This document shows, piece after piece, positions 42,101-49,743 of a stretch of DNA of 64,000 nt (positions are counted from its first letter, which is position 1; each line of letters starts with the position of its first letter). This DNA comes from CAZSBB01 sp964605235 (GTDB lineage Bacteria; Planctomycetota; Phycisphaerae; Phycisphaerales; Phycisphaeraceae): positions 82,534-146,533 of the forward strand of contig CAZSBB010000008.1 of assembly GCA_964605235.1 (NCBI GenBank). The letters run 5' to 3'. A program made the translations under genes and the position numbers. Below the pieces are notes generated by a model. That model had not been told where the DNA came from and made no database searches. It saw nothing but the letters and a program-made list of their open reading frames with translations.

Positions 42101-42853
42101 TCAGGGTTCGAGCACGATCTCGAACACCAGCCAGCTCGCCACGAGGAAGATCAGGTCGAACGCTCCGAGCACCGCCAGGCCGCTGGTCGTCAGTTCCTGG
42201 CCATCCCGGAAGACCTTCACCAGCAGTTGGGTGGAGGTGATGACCAGCGGCAGCGAGATCGGGAAGACGAGCATCGCCAGCAGCCCGCCCTGCAACCTCG
42301 TGGACGACACTAAAGCTGCAAACAGCGTGCCGACGGCAGCGAAACCCGTCAAACTCAACGCCATGACCAGCACAAACGCCCCCGGAGCCGCCGACAGGTC
42401 GAAATGAAACAGTACGATCGCGGCGGGCGTCACCACTAAAACCAGCATCAGCATGAAGATAAGGTTGCTCAGCAGTTTGGCGGCGTAAATCAGCCCGCGA
42501 TCCAGCGGGGCCAGCAGCAAACCCTCCATCGCCCCGTCATGGCGCTCGACCGCCATGGTCTTCTCAAAACATAGAACCCCGCCAAACAGGTATGCCACCC
42601 ATAAGATTGCCGTCGCCCCCCCCCCGGAAGTTTCCCCGGAAGTTCCCCCGGATGTTGTCCCAGCGGCTGGGGTAGCGATTCCGGGGGCAGGGGCAGCGAC
42701 AGGACCCGCTTCCTGGGCTCCCAGTCCCAACCCCAGCACCACGATGATCAAAAGACCCAGCACCACCACCAGCCCGATGGTTTGCCGGGTGCGCAGCTCG
42801 ATGCGCAGGTCCTTGCCCACCAGCAGTCCGACTTGACGCACGGCGTGCAGCAT
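42101..42853 (-). CDS. ccmB: Heme exporter subunit CcmB
   Basis: CcmB is the membrane partner of the ATPase CcmA; together with CcmC and CcmD they release heme-loaded CcmE. The protein (250 residues from ATG 42853) has about six membrane helices. The conserved start is QVGLLVGKDLRIELRTRQTIGLVVVLGLLIIVVLGLG, and GVLCFEKTMAVERHDGAMEGLLLAPLDRGLIYAAKLLSNL is the family core. Between helix 1 and 2 is an unusual low-complexity Ala/Pro/Thr/Gly insertion of about 25-30 residues that the family normally lacks. The frame extends upstream but without similarity. Confidence 0.9.
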   Translation of the reverse strand: MLHAVRQVGLLVGKDLRIELRTRQTIGLVVVLGLLIIVVLGLGLGAQEAGPVAAPAPGIATPAAGTTSGGTSGETSGGGATAILWVAYLFGGVLCFEKTMAVERHDGAMEGLLLAPLDRGLIYAAKLLSNLIFMLMLVLVVTPAAIVLFHFDLSAAPGAFVLVMALSLTGFAAVGTLFAALVSSTRLQGGLLAMLVFPISLPLVITSTQLLVKVFRDGQELTTSGLAVLGAFDLIFLVASWLVFEIVLEP

Positions 42854-42880
42854 GGCTTTACAACGCTCCCCCGTCAGACA

Positions 42881-42995
42881 TAACCACCGAGCCACAGAGA
42901 ACACCGAGCAATGCCCACAGAGAATCACGACACAAATTGAGCGTGGACTGACAACTCATGGCTAAACTCTGTGTTCTCTGTGACTCTGTGGTGAA
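42881..42995. repeat. Inverted repeat of the ACCGAGCCACAGAG family between ccmB and ccmA
   Basis: TAACCACCGAGCCACAGAGAACACCGAG (42881-42908) is matched in inverted form by the segment 42967-42995 (CTCTGTGTTCTCTGTG..). The element interrupts the otherwise tightly packed ccm operon. Copies occur at 13133-13216 and 60087-60125. Confidence 0.55.
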
Positions 42996-43007
42996 CTCGT
43001 ACACTGC

Positions 43008-43748
43008 TTATCCCCCCGCCACTTCGCGCAGCACTTCCGCAGCGGTCAGCCGGGACGTCGGCCGATCAATGACCACCCGTCCCTGCCGCAGCACGATGGC
43101 GTGCCGCGCCAGGCGCAGGCTCTGGGCGAGGTCATGGTTGGACAGGATGATGGTTCGGCCGTCCTCATGCAGTTGGGTCAGCAGCTTTTCCAGATCATCC
43201 GTGGAAGGTGCGTCGAGCCCGGCAAAGGGTTCATCCGCGAGCAGCAGCGGCGGGTTGTGCATCAGGGCGCGGGCGATGGACACGCGCTGGCTCATGCCCC
43301 GGCTGAGGTTCCGCACCGGCTCCAGGGCGCGGTGGCGCAGGCGCACGGCTTCGAGCAGTTCCAGGGCGCGTTCGGTGGCGTGGGCGACGCCATAGAGCTT
43401 GCCGAAGAATTCGAGGTTCTCCAGCACGGTCAGGTCGCGGTAGAGGATCGGCTGATGGCTGATGACGCCGATGCGCCCGCGAATGGCGATCGGATTGCTG
43501 TTGGCCGGCTGATCGAACAGTTTCAGTTCGCCTTTGCTGGGGGGGAGGAGCGTGGCGAGGATCTTGAGCAACGTGCTCTTGCCCGCCCCGTTGGCGCCCA
43601 GCAACGCCAGGAAGCCGCCGGGGGCGATGTCGAGGTTGATGTCGCGCAGGATCGGGCGGTCGTCGTACCACTTCTCCAATTCCACCGCCCGCACCACGCA
43701 ATGGATGGCGTTGTCAGTGGACCCGGCAGTGAGCACCCCAGCGGCCAC
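43008..43748 (-). CDS. ccmA: Heme exporter ATPase CcmA
   Basis: This is a 246-residue ABC ATPase. Walker A is GANGAGKST, the signature is LSRGMSQRVSIARAL, Walker B is PPLLLADEPFAGLD, and the switch His is in IILSNHDLAQ. It powers the CcmABCD complex. The GTG start at 43748 is preceded by AAAGGAAG within the end of the upstream gene. The first 18 residues are less conserved, so an internal GTG near 43697 is also possible. Confidence 0.9.
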   Translation of the reverse strand: MAAGVLTAGSTDNAIHCVVRAVELEKWYDDRPILRDINLDIAPGGFLALLGANGAGKSTLLKILATLLPPSKGELKLFDQPANSNPIAIRGRIGVISHQPILYRDLTVLENLEFFGKLYGVAHATERALELLEAVRLRHRALEPVRNLSRGMSQRVSIARALMHNPPLLLADEPFAGLDAPSTDDLEKLLTQLHEDGRTIILSNHDLAQSLRLARHAIVLRQGRVVIDRPTSRLTAAEVLREVAGG

Positions 43749-43751
43749 GGC

Positions 43752-45065
43752 TTACGCTTCCTTTCGCGCCGGCTTGCGGATGAACATCAGCGCCACGCCC
43801 ACCAGCACCGCGGCAAACAGCCCGATGCCGACGATCAGCTTGGAGCGGTCCGACTGCACATCGGCATGATCGTGGTCATGGTCATGCGCGCCGGCGCTGT
43901 CCGCCAGCTCCGGCGTAAATTCCATGCCCGTGAGCACCAACTGCGCTTTCTGGTTCGCGGCCGTCGGCCCCGCCGTGAAGGTGCGCACCTTGGCGCTGCC
44001 CATGGCTTTGACGCCTTCATCCGTCAGCCCCTCGGCGGTCACCGTCGCGCCCACCGGCGGCAGGTAAACCAGCGTGGTTTCACACGGCGCCGGCCAGACC
44101 AGCGACAGCGTCACGGCATCGCCCACCGGCTGGAGGCGGTAGGTCAGGGCGAACTGCGACTTACCCGCCATCACCGGGGTGCTGGTGGCGAGTTGGTCGC
44201 CGATCATCTGACTTTGCCGGGCGAAAAACCCGCTGTTGGGCTGGACATCCTGCGCCCCGGCGGGCAGCGGGAGCACCAGCGTGAACTGGCCATCGGCAAA
44301 GGCGTTGGGGTCCGCGACCCAGGTGCGGTCGCTGGGGTTTTCGATGACCAGCAGATCATTGACGGTGACGCCGTGGTCGTCGGGTGCGATCATCACCTGC
44401 CGGCTGGCGATGCGCCACGCGGGCTTGGTGGTGGTGGTTTCAAACACCTTCACCTCGGCGACGCCGGCGGTCTGGTCTGGGCTCATCGGCTCGCCGCGGG
44501 TCTGGTAGCCGACGCCCTGGTGGACGATGATGGCGTGGGGAATCAACGGGCGGGTCAGGGGGATGTTCTCGAACACCGCCACGCCCTGGGCATTGGTTTT
44601 ACCTTTGTAATGCTGCACCGGCTGGCGGTCCTGCAGCATGTAGACGACCACCTCGGCATCGGCGGGGGCGACGGCGTCCTGCGTGCCGGGGACGGCTTTG
44701 ACGGTGAGGGTGCCCATGACGGCCGGGACGTCGTCCGCCGGCTGCGTGGTCGCCTGGCCGGGGATGGTCGGATGACCCGCCGGCAGGGAGCCCGAGCCGA
44801 CCTGCGGATGGCCCATCGGCATCGAGCTGCCGCCCATGGGTGGGTGGCCGGCGGGCAGCGAGCTGCCGCCCATCGGCGGATGGCCGGGGGGCAACTGGCG
44901 CTGGCCGACGGGCGGATGGCCGGCCGGGAGTTCGCCGGGGGCCGCCGCGGGCTGGGTGGTCGGCGCCGGGGCCGTGGTCGAAGGTTCGTTTTGAGCGAGC
45001 ACGCCCCACGCCGGCAAAGTCAGCAGCAATCCAGCAGTCAGGACGCGAGAAAATAAGCGGGTCAC
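43752..45065 (-). CDS. Secreted GHP-repeat, His-rich membrane protein in the ccm operon
   Basis: The 437-residue protein has a signal peptide, then about 90 residues with six repeats of the form LPxGHPPxGGSS, a middle beta-rich domain of about 270 residues (PADAEVVVYMLQDRQPVQHYKGKTNAQGVAVFENIP, like a carboxypeptidase-regulatory/invasin-type domain). It ends with a His/Asp cluster (HDHDHDH) just before a single C-terminal membrane helix. GHP repeats occur in several proteins linked to cytochrome c synthesis, so a heme- or metal-handling role is plausible. It sits between ccmF and ccmA, three bases before ccmA. The function is not established. Confidence 0.65.
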   Translation of the reverse strand: MTRLFSRVLTAGLLLTLPAWGVLAQNEPSTTAPAPTTQPAAAPGELPAGHPPVGQRQLPPGHPPMGGSSLPAGHPPMGGSSMPMGHPQVGSGSLPAGHPTIPGQATTQPADDVPAVMGTLTVKAVPGTQDAVAPADAEVVVYMLQDRQPVQHYKGKTNAQGVAVFENIPLTRPLIPHAIIVHQGVGYQTRGEPMSPDQTAGVAEVKVFETTTTKPAWRIASRQVMIAPDDHGVTVNDLLVIENPSDRTWVADPNAFADGQFTLVLPLPAGAQDVQPNSGFFARQSQMIGDQLATSTPVMAGKSQFALTYRLQPVGDAVTLSLVWPAPCETTLVYLPPVGATVTAEGLTDEGVKAMGSAKVRTFTAGPTAANQKAQLVLTGMEFTPELADSAGAHDHDHDHADVQSDRSKLIVGIGLFAAVLVGVALMFIRKPARKEA

Positions 45066-45092
45066 GATGCGTCTCCTGTTCCAGTCCGAGCA

Positions 45093-47105
45093 TTACGAAG
45101 CGGCGGCAGCGCGGCGCGAGCGAGGCTCCACGCCGGCGGGCGCGGCAGCGGGATGCGCCTGCGGCAGCATGCGCGGCAGCAAACACACGATGCCGCCGAG
45201 ACTCAGCACGATGCCGCCGATCCACATCCAGATCACCAAGGGATTCACGATCACCTGCAGCGCCACCACCTGCCCGCCCTGCTCCCACCCCGCCAGGGTG
45301 ACGTACAGGTCCTCGCGCAGGGTGCTTTGCAGCGCCACTTCACTGTTGGGCATGTCCTGATACTTGTGATAGAACCGCCGCTGCGGGTTGAGCGTGACGG
45401 TGTGCCCCTGGTCGTCTTTCATGGTGACGACGGCTTCGACGGCATCGAAGTTGACTTCCTTCACTTCGTGCAGTTTTTCCAGCGTGAGCAGGTAGTGGGC
45501 GATCTGCTTGGTTTCGCCGGGGCGCAGTTGCAGGGTTTCGGTGAGGCCGTAGAGGCTTGAGCCGGTGATGCCCACCGCCATGAGGATCATGCCGATGTGG
45601 GTCATCTGTCCGCCGTAGCGCCGGTGGTCGCCGTCGAACAGGCGGATGGCCGCCAGCAGCGGATTTTCTTTGGTGTTGCGCATGCGCAGGGCGACGGAGG
45701 CGGCAAAATCCGCCAGCAGGGAATAGGTGGCCGCCGAGGTGACGAACACGCAGCCGAGCGCCCAGAAGTTGCGGATGCCCGCCGCCAGCGCGCCCAGGGC
45801 GACCACGCAGCCGAACACGGTCGGGGCGATGATGACCTTGCCCATTTTTTCCGCGGCGTCCTGCCCCGCCTTGAGCACCGGGCCCATCGCCATCAGCCCC
45901 AGCAGCAGCAGGCCCATGGGGACCACCACCGTGTTGTAGAAGGACTGCTTGAGCGTGATCGGCTCAGCGCGGAAAAGCCCGGAAATCAGCGGGAAAATGG
46001 TGCCGATGAGCGTGGTGGCGGTGATGACCGACAACAGCACATTGCCCGCCAGGAACGCGCCCTCCCGGCTGATGAGCAGGGTCAGCGGATGCTCGGGCGA
46101 AAGCTGCTTGTAGCGCCAGGCGATCAGGCCCGCCGTGCCGGCGATGATCGTCAGCAGGAAGCCCAGGAAGAAGTTGCCGACCACCGATTCGCCAAAGGTG
46201 TGCACGCTGCCCACCACGCCGCTGCGGGTCAGGTAGGTGCCGAAGATGCACAGCACGAAAGTCACGGCGATCAGCACCGCGTTCCACCGGCGGAACATGC
46301 CCCGGCGGACCTGCACCATCATCGAGTGCAGCACGGCGGTGCTGGTGAGCCAGGGCAGCAGCGAAGCGTTTTCCACGGGGTCCCACGCCCAGTAGCCGCC
46401 CCAACCCAGTTCGACGTACGCCCACTGCGCGCCCAGGATGATGCCGATGGACAGGAACAGCCAGGCGATGAGCGTCCAGCGCCGGGTGGCGGCAATCCAC
46501 GCGTTGCTGGTGGGATCGGACACGAGCGCCGCGATGAGCATGGCGAAGGGAATGGTGTAGCCGGCGTAGCCGATGAACAGCAGCGGCGGATGGGCGAGCA
46601 TGCCCGGGTCCTGCAGCATGGGGTTCAGGCCGCGTCCATCCAGGGGCGGGTGCGGCAGGACGGCAAAGGGATTGGCGGCAAAGACCATGAGCATGGCGAA
46701 GAAGCCGCTCACCAGCAGCAGCGTGCCCAGCAGCGCCGCCTGCCCGCGCACCATCCCGGCGCGGTGGATGTACGCCGCGGCGGCGCTCATCGCCCCCAGC
46801 AACCACGCCCACAGCAGCAGGCTGCCTTCCTGTCCTGCCCAGAACGCGGCGAGCTTGTACCCCAAAGGCAGTGCCTTTTCGGAATAGCTCGAAACATACT
46901 GGAACTGAAACTGGTCGTTGACCATCGCCAGCATCAGGGCGGCAGAGGCGGTGGTGAAGCAGACCGCCATGCCCGCGAGCATCAGCCGCGCCAACCGCAG
47001 CGGGCCGGCGACATCAAACCGGGCGGCATAAACCGTGGCGAGCAAGCCGACGGTGGACGCCAGCACCGCCAGGGTCAGACTCCATTGTCCCAGCGCTCCA
47101 ATCAC
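45093..47105 (-). CDS. ccmF: Cytochrome c heme lyase subunit CcmF
   Basis: CcmF takes heme from CcmE and attaches it to apocytochromes. The GTG at 47105 overlaps the ccmE stop, giving 670 residues with about 15 membrane helices. The WWD loop is WGGYWAWDPVENASLLPWL, and flanking heme-ligand histidines are in LAHPPLLFIGY and HSMMVQ. GGQMTHIGMILMAVG near the C-terminus is also conserved. No CcmH or CcmG gene follows, unlike in gamma-proteobacteria. Confidence 0.94.
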   Translation of the reverse strand: MIGALGQWSLTLAVLASTVGLLATVYAARFDVAGPLRLARLMLAGMAVCFTTASAALMLAMVNDQFQFQYVSSYSEKALPLGYKLAAFWAGQEGSLLLWAWLLGAMSAAAAYIHRAGMVRGQAALLGTLLLVSGFFAMLMVFAANPFAVLPHPPLDGRGLNPMLQDPGMLAHPPLLFIGYAGYTIPFAMLIAALVSDPTSNAWIAATRRWTLIAWLFLSIGIILGAQWAYVELGWGGYWAWDPVENASLLPWLTSTAVLHSMMVQVRRGMFRRWNAVLIAVTFVLCIFGTYLTRSGVVGSVHTFGESVVGNFFLGFLLTIIAGTAGLIAWRYKQLSPEHPLTLLISREGAFLAGNVLLSVITATTLIGTIFPLISGLFRAEPITLKQSFYNTVVVPMGLLLLGLMAMGPVLKAGQDAAEKMGKVIIAPTVFGCVVALGALAAGIRNFWALGCVFVTSAATYSLLADFAASVALRMRNTKENPLLAAIRLFDGDHRRYGGQMTHIGMILMAVGITGSSLYGLTETLQLRPGETKQIAHYLLTLEKLHEVKEVNFDAVEAVVTMKDDQGHTVTLNPQRRFYHKYQDMPNSEVALQSTLREDLYVTLAGWEQGGQVVALQVIVNPLVIWMWIGGIVLSLGGIVCLLPRMLPQAHPAAAPAGVEPRSRRAAAAS

Positions 47106-47518
47106 GACTTGACCTCCTCGATGCGCTGCTGATGTTTCTCGTCGTATTTGCTGGCGCACTTGGTCATCAGGACGTGCGCTTCAAAGACGCCCTGAGCGTT
47201 GAGTGCACCTTCGACGACGACTTCAATGTCGCCTTTCATGTTGTCGGGGATGACGCCCTGATAGACGACCGGGACGGTGTGGTCCTTGCCGCGGAGGGTG
47301 AAGCTGGCGGTCAGCGCCGCCGAGTTGAGCTGGAGGTTTTCGGGATCGACCTCGCCGCAGAGGCGGACCGCCTGCCCGACGCGCGGGGTGCCGTCCATGA
47401 GCTGGTCGACGTCGAGGTAGTAGACCCACCCGCTGCTGAGCCCCGCATAGAGCAGGTAACTGACTCCCAGGACCAGCGCGGTGAAGGCGAAAACGAGTTT
47501 GGCTTTGACATGTGTCAT
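47102..47518 (-). CDS. ccmE: Heme chaperone CcmE, CXXXY type
   Basis: CcmE is the periplasmic membrane-anchored heme carrier. From ATG 47518 it has 138 residues: one N-terminal anchor helix (KLVFAFTALVLGVSYLLYAG), an OB-fold barrel (RLCGEVDPENLQ, FTLRGKDHTVPVVYQGVIPDNMKGDIEVVVEG) and the heme-binding end VLMTKCASKYDEKH. The classical HXXXY heme-binding His is replaced by Cys (CXXXY). This variant is known from Desulfovibrio and archaea, where Ccm systems lack CcmH and CcmG. The gene is first in the operon; a promoter is proposed at 47559-47587. Confidence 0.92.
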   Translation of the reverse strand: MTHVKAKLVFAFTALVLGVSYLLYAGLSSGWVYYLDVDQLMDGTPRVGQAVRLCGEVDPENLQLNSAALTASFTLRGKDHTVPVVYQGVIPDNMKGDIEVVVEGALNAQGVFEAHVLMTKCASKYDEKHQQRIEEVKS

Positions 47519-47558
47519 GGCAATGCTCCCAGGCGGGAAGAAGCAAGCCGGATGCCAA

Positions 47559-47587
47559 AGCATAAGTGCTTATTTGACTGATGGGAA
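47559..47587 (-). promoter_or_regulatory. Candidate sigma-70 type promoter of the ccm-hemA operon
   Basis: On the minus strand TTCCCA (47587-47582) and TATGCT (47564-47559) are 17 bases apart, each matching four of six consensus bases. The start would be near 47552, about 34 bases before the ccmE ATG. No -24/-12 element is seen here, in contrast to the cytochrome genes. Confidence 0.4.
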
Positions 47588-47674
47588 GGCAGTCCTGGCG
47601 GGCATTTGCCTACCAGGATTGGGACGTGGGGACGGGGCTTGGTCCTGTAAGCGGGAATGCCGACGGGCGATCCA

Positions 47675-47707
47675 TTTAGCCCCCGGCGACTCGCCGGGGG
47701 CTAAGTG
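47675..47707. repeat. 33-bp palindromic repeat, exact duplicate of 60157-60189
   Basis: TTTAGCCCCCGGCGA is mirrored by TCGCCGGGGGCTAA with CT at the centre. The full 33 bases, ending AAGTG, are identical to the copy at 60157. It lies between the convergently unrelated ccm promoter region and the hexaheme gene's 3' end, where it could also terminate or insulate transcription. Confidence 0.65.
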
Positions 47708-47733
47708 AAACCGAAACCCGTCAGCGCCGGCGA

Positions 47734-48519
47734 TCAGTGGTCCATGTCGTGGCACGACCGGCAGAGCTGGCCCTGGATGTTGCTCATGACCAGCAGCTTT
47801 TCGTTGCCCGCGTAGGCGCTGTGGCAGGAATTGCACTGCATTTTGCCGTCGAACAGGCGGATGCGCGAATCAAGCTGTGCCGCGGGAACAAGCTGGGAGA
47901 TGCCCCGCCCGGTGCGCTGCCGCCGGTACGGCACGTCCACGACATGACTGGGCCCCAGGTCCTGCGCCATCGAGCCGTCGTGGCAGCCCCGGCAGTCGAA
48001 GGTCAGCTTGGCGGAGGTGTTGAGGTGGCTGGTGGTGCTGGTGCCCGCGAGCAGCTGGCTCAGGGACATCGCGGTGGTGGGCATGGACGAAAGGTCCAGT
48101 CTGCGGTTCCACTGCGGATGGGCGACGCCCAGCGCCAGAGCGTGGATGTCAGCCGCGGTGCGGGAATCAGGCGAATGGCACTGGGCGCAGGAGGCTGCCC
48201 CGGGCAGCATTCCCGCCCGCAGGAAGCCGTCGCGGTTCTGGCGACTGGCGGCATGGGCGGAAGCGGTGTCCTGATGACAGGTGGTGCAGGTCACTTTCCC
48301 ATAGGTGAGAGGCAAGCCCTCGGGCACCGCCATGCTGGGACGCACATCCACCGGATGCGAGAAGATCGGCTGATCGATCGTATGACACGCCATGCAGTCG
48401 CCGCTGGTCCAGTGCGCTTCGGTCAACGTGATGCCCGTCTGCCCCCAGGCTTGCGCAGACAGCATCACCAGCAGGAAGCCGGCGAGTTCCATCCAGCGCA
48501 ATCGGCGCGATCGGCACAT
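47734..48519 (-). CDS. Hexaheme c-type cytochrome
   Basis: The 261-residue secreted protein has a signal peptide (WMELAGFLLVMLSAQAWG, within the first 30 residues) and six CXXCH motifs: CMACH, CTTCH, CAQCH, CRGCH, CNSCH and a final CRSCH four residues before the end. The first two and the last two motifs are paired as in the doubled-CXXCH family. SHPVD and SHVVD supply candidate distal His ligands. It is divergent from the tetraheme gene at 48698. No clear promoter type was found for it; ATG 48492 is an alternative start. Confidence 0.8.
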   Translation of the reverse strand: MCRSRRLRWMELAGFLLVMLSAQAWGQTGITLTEAHWTSGDCMACHTIDQPIFSHPVDVRPSMAVPEGLPLTYGKVTCTTCHQDTASAHAASRQNRDGFLRAGMLPGAASCAQCHSPDSRTAADIHALALGVAHPQWNRRLDLSSMPTTAMSLSQLLAGTSTTSHLNTSAKLTFDCRGCHDGSMAQDLGPSHVVDVPYRRQRTGRGISQLVPAAQLDSRIRLFDGKMQCNSCHSAYAGNEKLLVMSNIQGQLCRSCHDMDH

Positions 48520-48667
48520 GCGTCAAATCCCGTAAGTGCTGCGGCGGCAGCAGTTGTCGAAGGATTTGATCGGTGGATCAGCGCGGCGACTTGGTTCCCG
48601 GCGCCCCGGAACCGCAACTCCCGGTCCACCTGGCGCGACTGGTCAAAGCAGGTGATCACGCGGCGTC

Positions 48668-48683
48668 TGGCACGAGGGTTGCA
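48668..48683 (+). promoter_or_regulatory. Sigma-54 promoter, perfect consensus, before the first tetraheme gene
   Basis: TGGCACG-AGGG-TTGCA matches the -24/-12 consensus at every conserved base. The predicted start (about 48694) is only four bases before the ATG at 48698, so the message would be nearly leaderless. A GGTTCC-N9-GGAACC dyad at 48593-48613 stands about 60 bases upstream as a possible activator site. Confidence 0.8.
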
Positions 48684-48697
48684 ACGCATTGGGGCGT

Positions 48698-49303
48698 ATG
48701 CGCCACACCGCCGGTTCCATCTCGAAGCTGAGTCTGCTGCTCACAGCCGCGCTGCTGCTGAGCCTGGCCGGCGTGGTCCGGGCCGACGATCCGGTGGTGC
48801 TGGTGCACTCGGACCAGAGCTGTCATCAGTGCCATGTCCCCCACGGAGCCGCCGGCGACAACACGCAGGTGCCCCTGTGGAACCCCGGCCGAACCAGCAC
48901 CACACTCACCAGCCACTACAGCAGCCCCTCGCTCAACGCGACCGTCGGCGCCCCCGACGGCGCCAGCGCGCTGTGCCTCTCGTGCCACGACGGCAGCTAC
49001 CCGATGAGTGCCGATTTCGCCTTCGGCAGCGGGCAGAATTTCCATCAGGGCTCGCTGGAAAACTCACATCCGGTGTCCTTCGTGTTCGACACCGCCCTGG
49101 CGGAAGCCGACGGGGCGCTGGTGGATCCCACCACGCTCGAACGCGATGTGCTTGATGGCCAGGGCAAGCTGCAGTGCACCAGTTGTCATGACGTGCACAC
49201 GCAGGCGGTGGACCGGGGCAAGATGCTGCGGTGGTCGACTTATGATCCTGCGGCCGGGGACGCGGCCAGCAGCGGTTTCTGCCGGCATTGCCATCTCAAG
49301 TAA
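48698..49303 (+). CDS. Tetraheme c-type cytochrome (first of two paralogues)
   Basis: The 201-residue secreted protein has a signal peptide ending near VVRADD and four CXXCH motifs: CHQCH, CLSCH, CTSCH and CRHCH, the last being two residues from the C-terminus. Blocks HVPHGAAGDNTQVPLW, VGAPDGASALCLSCHDGSY and ENSHPVSFVFD are shared with the protein at 49744. The small size, the spacing of hemes and the C-terminal CxxCH recall minimal extracellular cytochromes such as Geobacter OmcE, but homology to that protein is not shown. It is under its own sigma-54 promoter. Confidence 0.82.
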   Translation: MRHTAGSISKLSLLLTAALLLSLAGVVRADDPVVLVHSDQSCHQCHVPHGAAGDNTQVPLWNPGRTSTTLTSHYSSPSLNATVGAPDGASALCLSCHDGSYPMSADFAFGSGQNFHQGSLENSHPVSFVFDTALAEADGALVDPTTLERDVLDGQGKLQCTSCHDVHTQAVDRGKMLRWSTYDPAAGDAASSGFCRHCHLK

Positions 49304-49483
49304 AGCTGGGCAATCCAGGGAAATGACGGGAACGGTCAGCCGGGTCGGGGTCGGGTTGCGCCCGGCGGCTGGGCGTCTCATAGCCGATAAAGGGGGGATT
49401 CCCGATTCCTGCAAATGGGATTGTCTGGGGTCGGGCATACGGATTTTCAAGCTGGGAAGCCAATAAAGGACAAAATTATCTTT

Positions 49484-49499
49484 TGGCGCGCGATTTGCA
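49484..49499 (+). promoter_or_regulatory. Sigma-54 promoter before the second tetraheme gene
   Basis: TGGCGCG-CGAT-TTGCA keeps GG and GC with the required ten-base spacing and differs from consensus only by G for A at one position. Transcription is predicted from about 49510. Confidence 0.75.
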
Positions 49500-49575
49500 T
49501 GTGTAGTGGTGTCCGCATCGTGTCTGGCCGTAAGCAACCGGCGGCGGGCGGGCGAGAAGCCGATCGAGGGACGCC

Positions 49576-49638
49576 ATGAACAGCCACACCCAGAAGCTTG
49601 CGACGCCGAGTCTGCGAGCTCCGCCCCAGCCGGACTGA
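49576..49638 (+). CDS. Possible 20-residue leader peptide upstream of the tetraheme gene
   Basis: An ATG with GAGGG six bases upstream opens a 20-codon frame (MNSHTQKLATPSLRAPPQPD) that ends in TGA 106 bases before the cytochrome start. The Pro-rich end (APPQP) could slow ribosomes. Position inside a long sigma-54 leader suggests attenuation-like control, but this is speculative and the peptide may not be made. Confidence 0.3.
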   Translation: MNSHTQKLATPSLRAPPQPD

Positions 49639-49743
49639 AAAGAGAAGGCGCCCCCGGCCGGTTGGGAACCTGTCCAGCGTGGACAAGCGCCAGCCGAGGG
49701 ACGCCGCCGAAGAGTTTAACGCCGTTTCAAAGGAGAAACAGGC

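Larger units (their letters stand above)
49304..49743. other. 440-base region: sigma-54 promoter and long structured leader
   Basis: The first 180 bases hold no gene. AAAGGACAAAATTATC (49465-49480) precedes the promoter at 49484. From the predicted start near 49510, a leader of about 230 bases runs to the ATG at 49744. It contains a 20-codon open frame (49576-49638), two copies of CGAGGGACGCC (49565 and 49696 areas) and GC-rich segments able to pair. I recognise no known riboswitch. Confidence 0.5.

Noticed and set aside
43101..45056. A 651-codon plus-strand frame across ccmA and the GHP-repeat gene
   Set aside because: The minus strand holds an intact CcmA ATPase in an operon with good overlaps; the plus frame is a shadow.
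48520..48667. Sigma-54 promoter for the leftward hexaheme gene
   Set aside because: No GG-N10-GC element in the correct orientation was found upstream of 48519.
49510..49743. Cyclic-di-GMP/cGAMP (GEMM) riboswitch in the leader of the second tetraheme gene
   Set aside because: The conserved ACAGGGCAAACC and GACGCAAAGCC blocks are not found; only GC-rich pairing potential remains.
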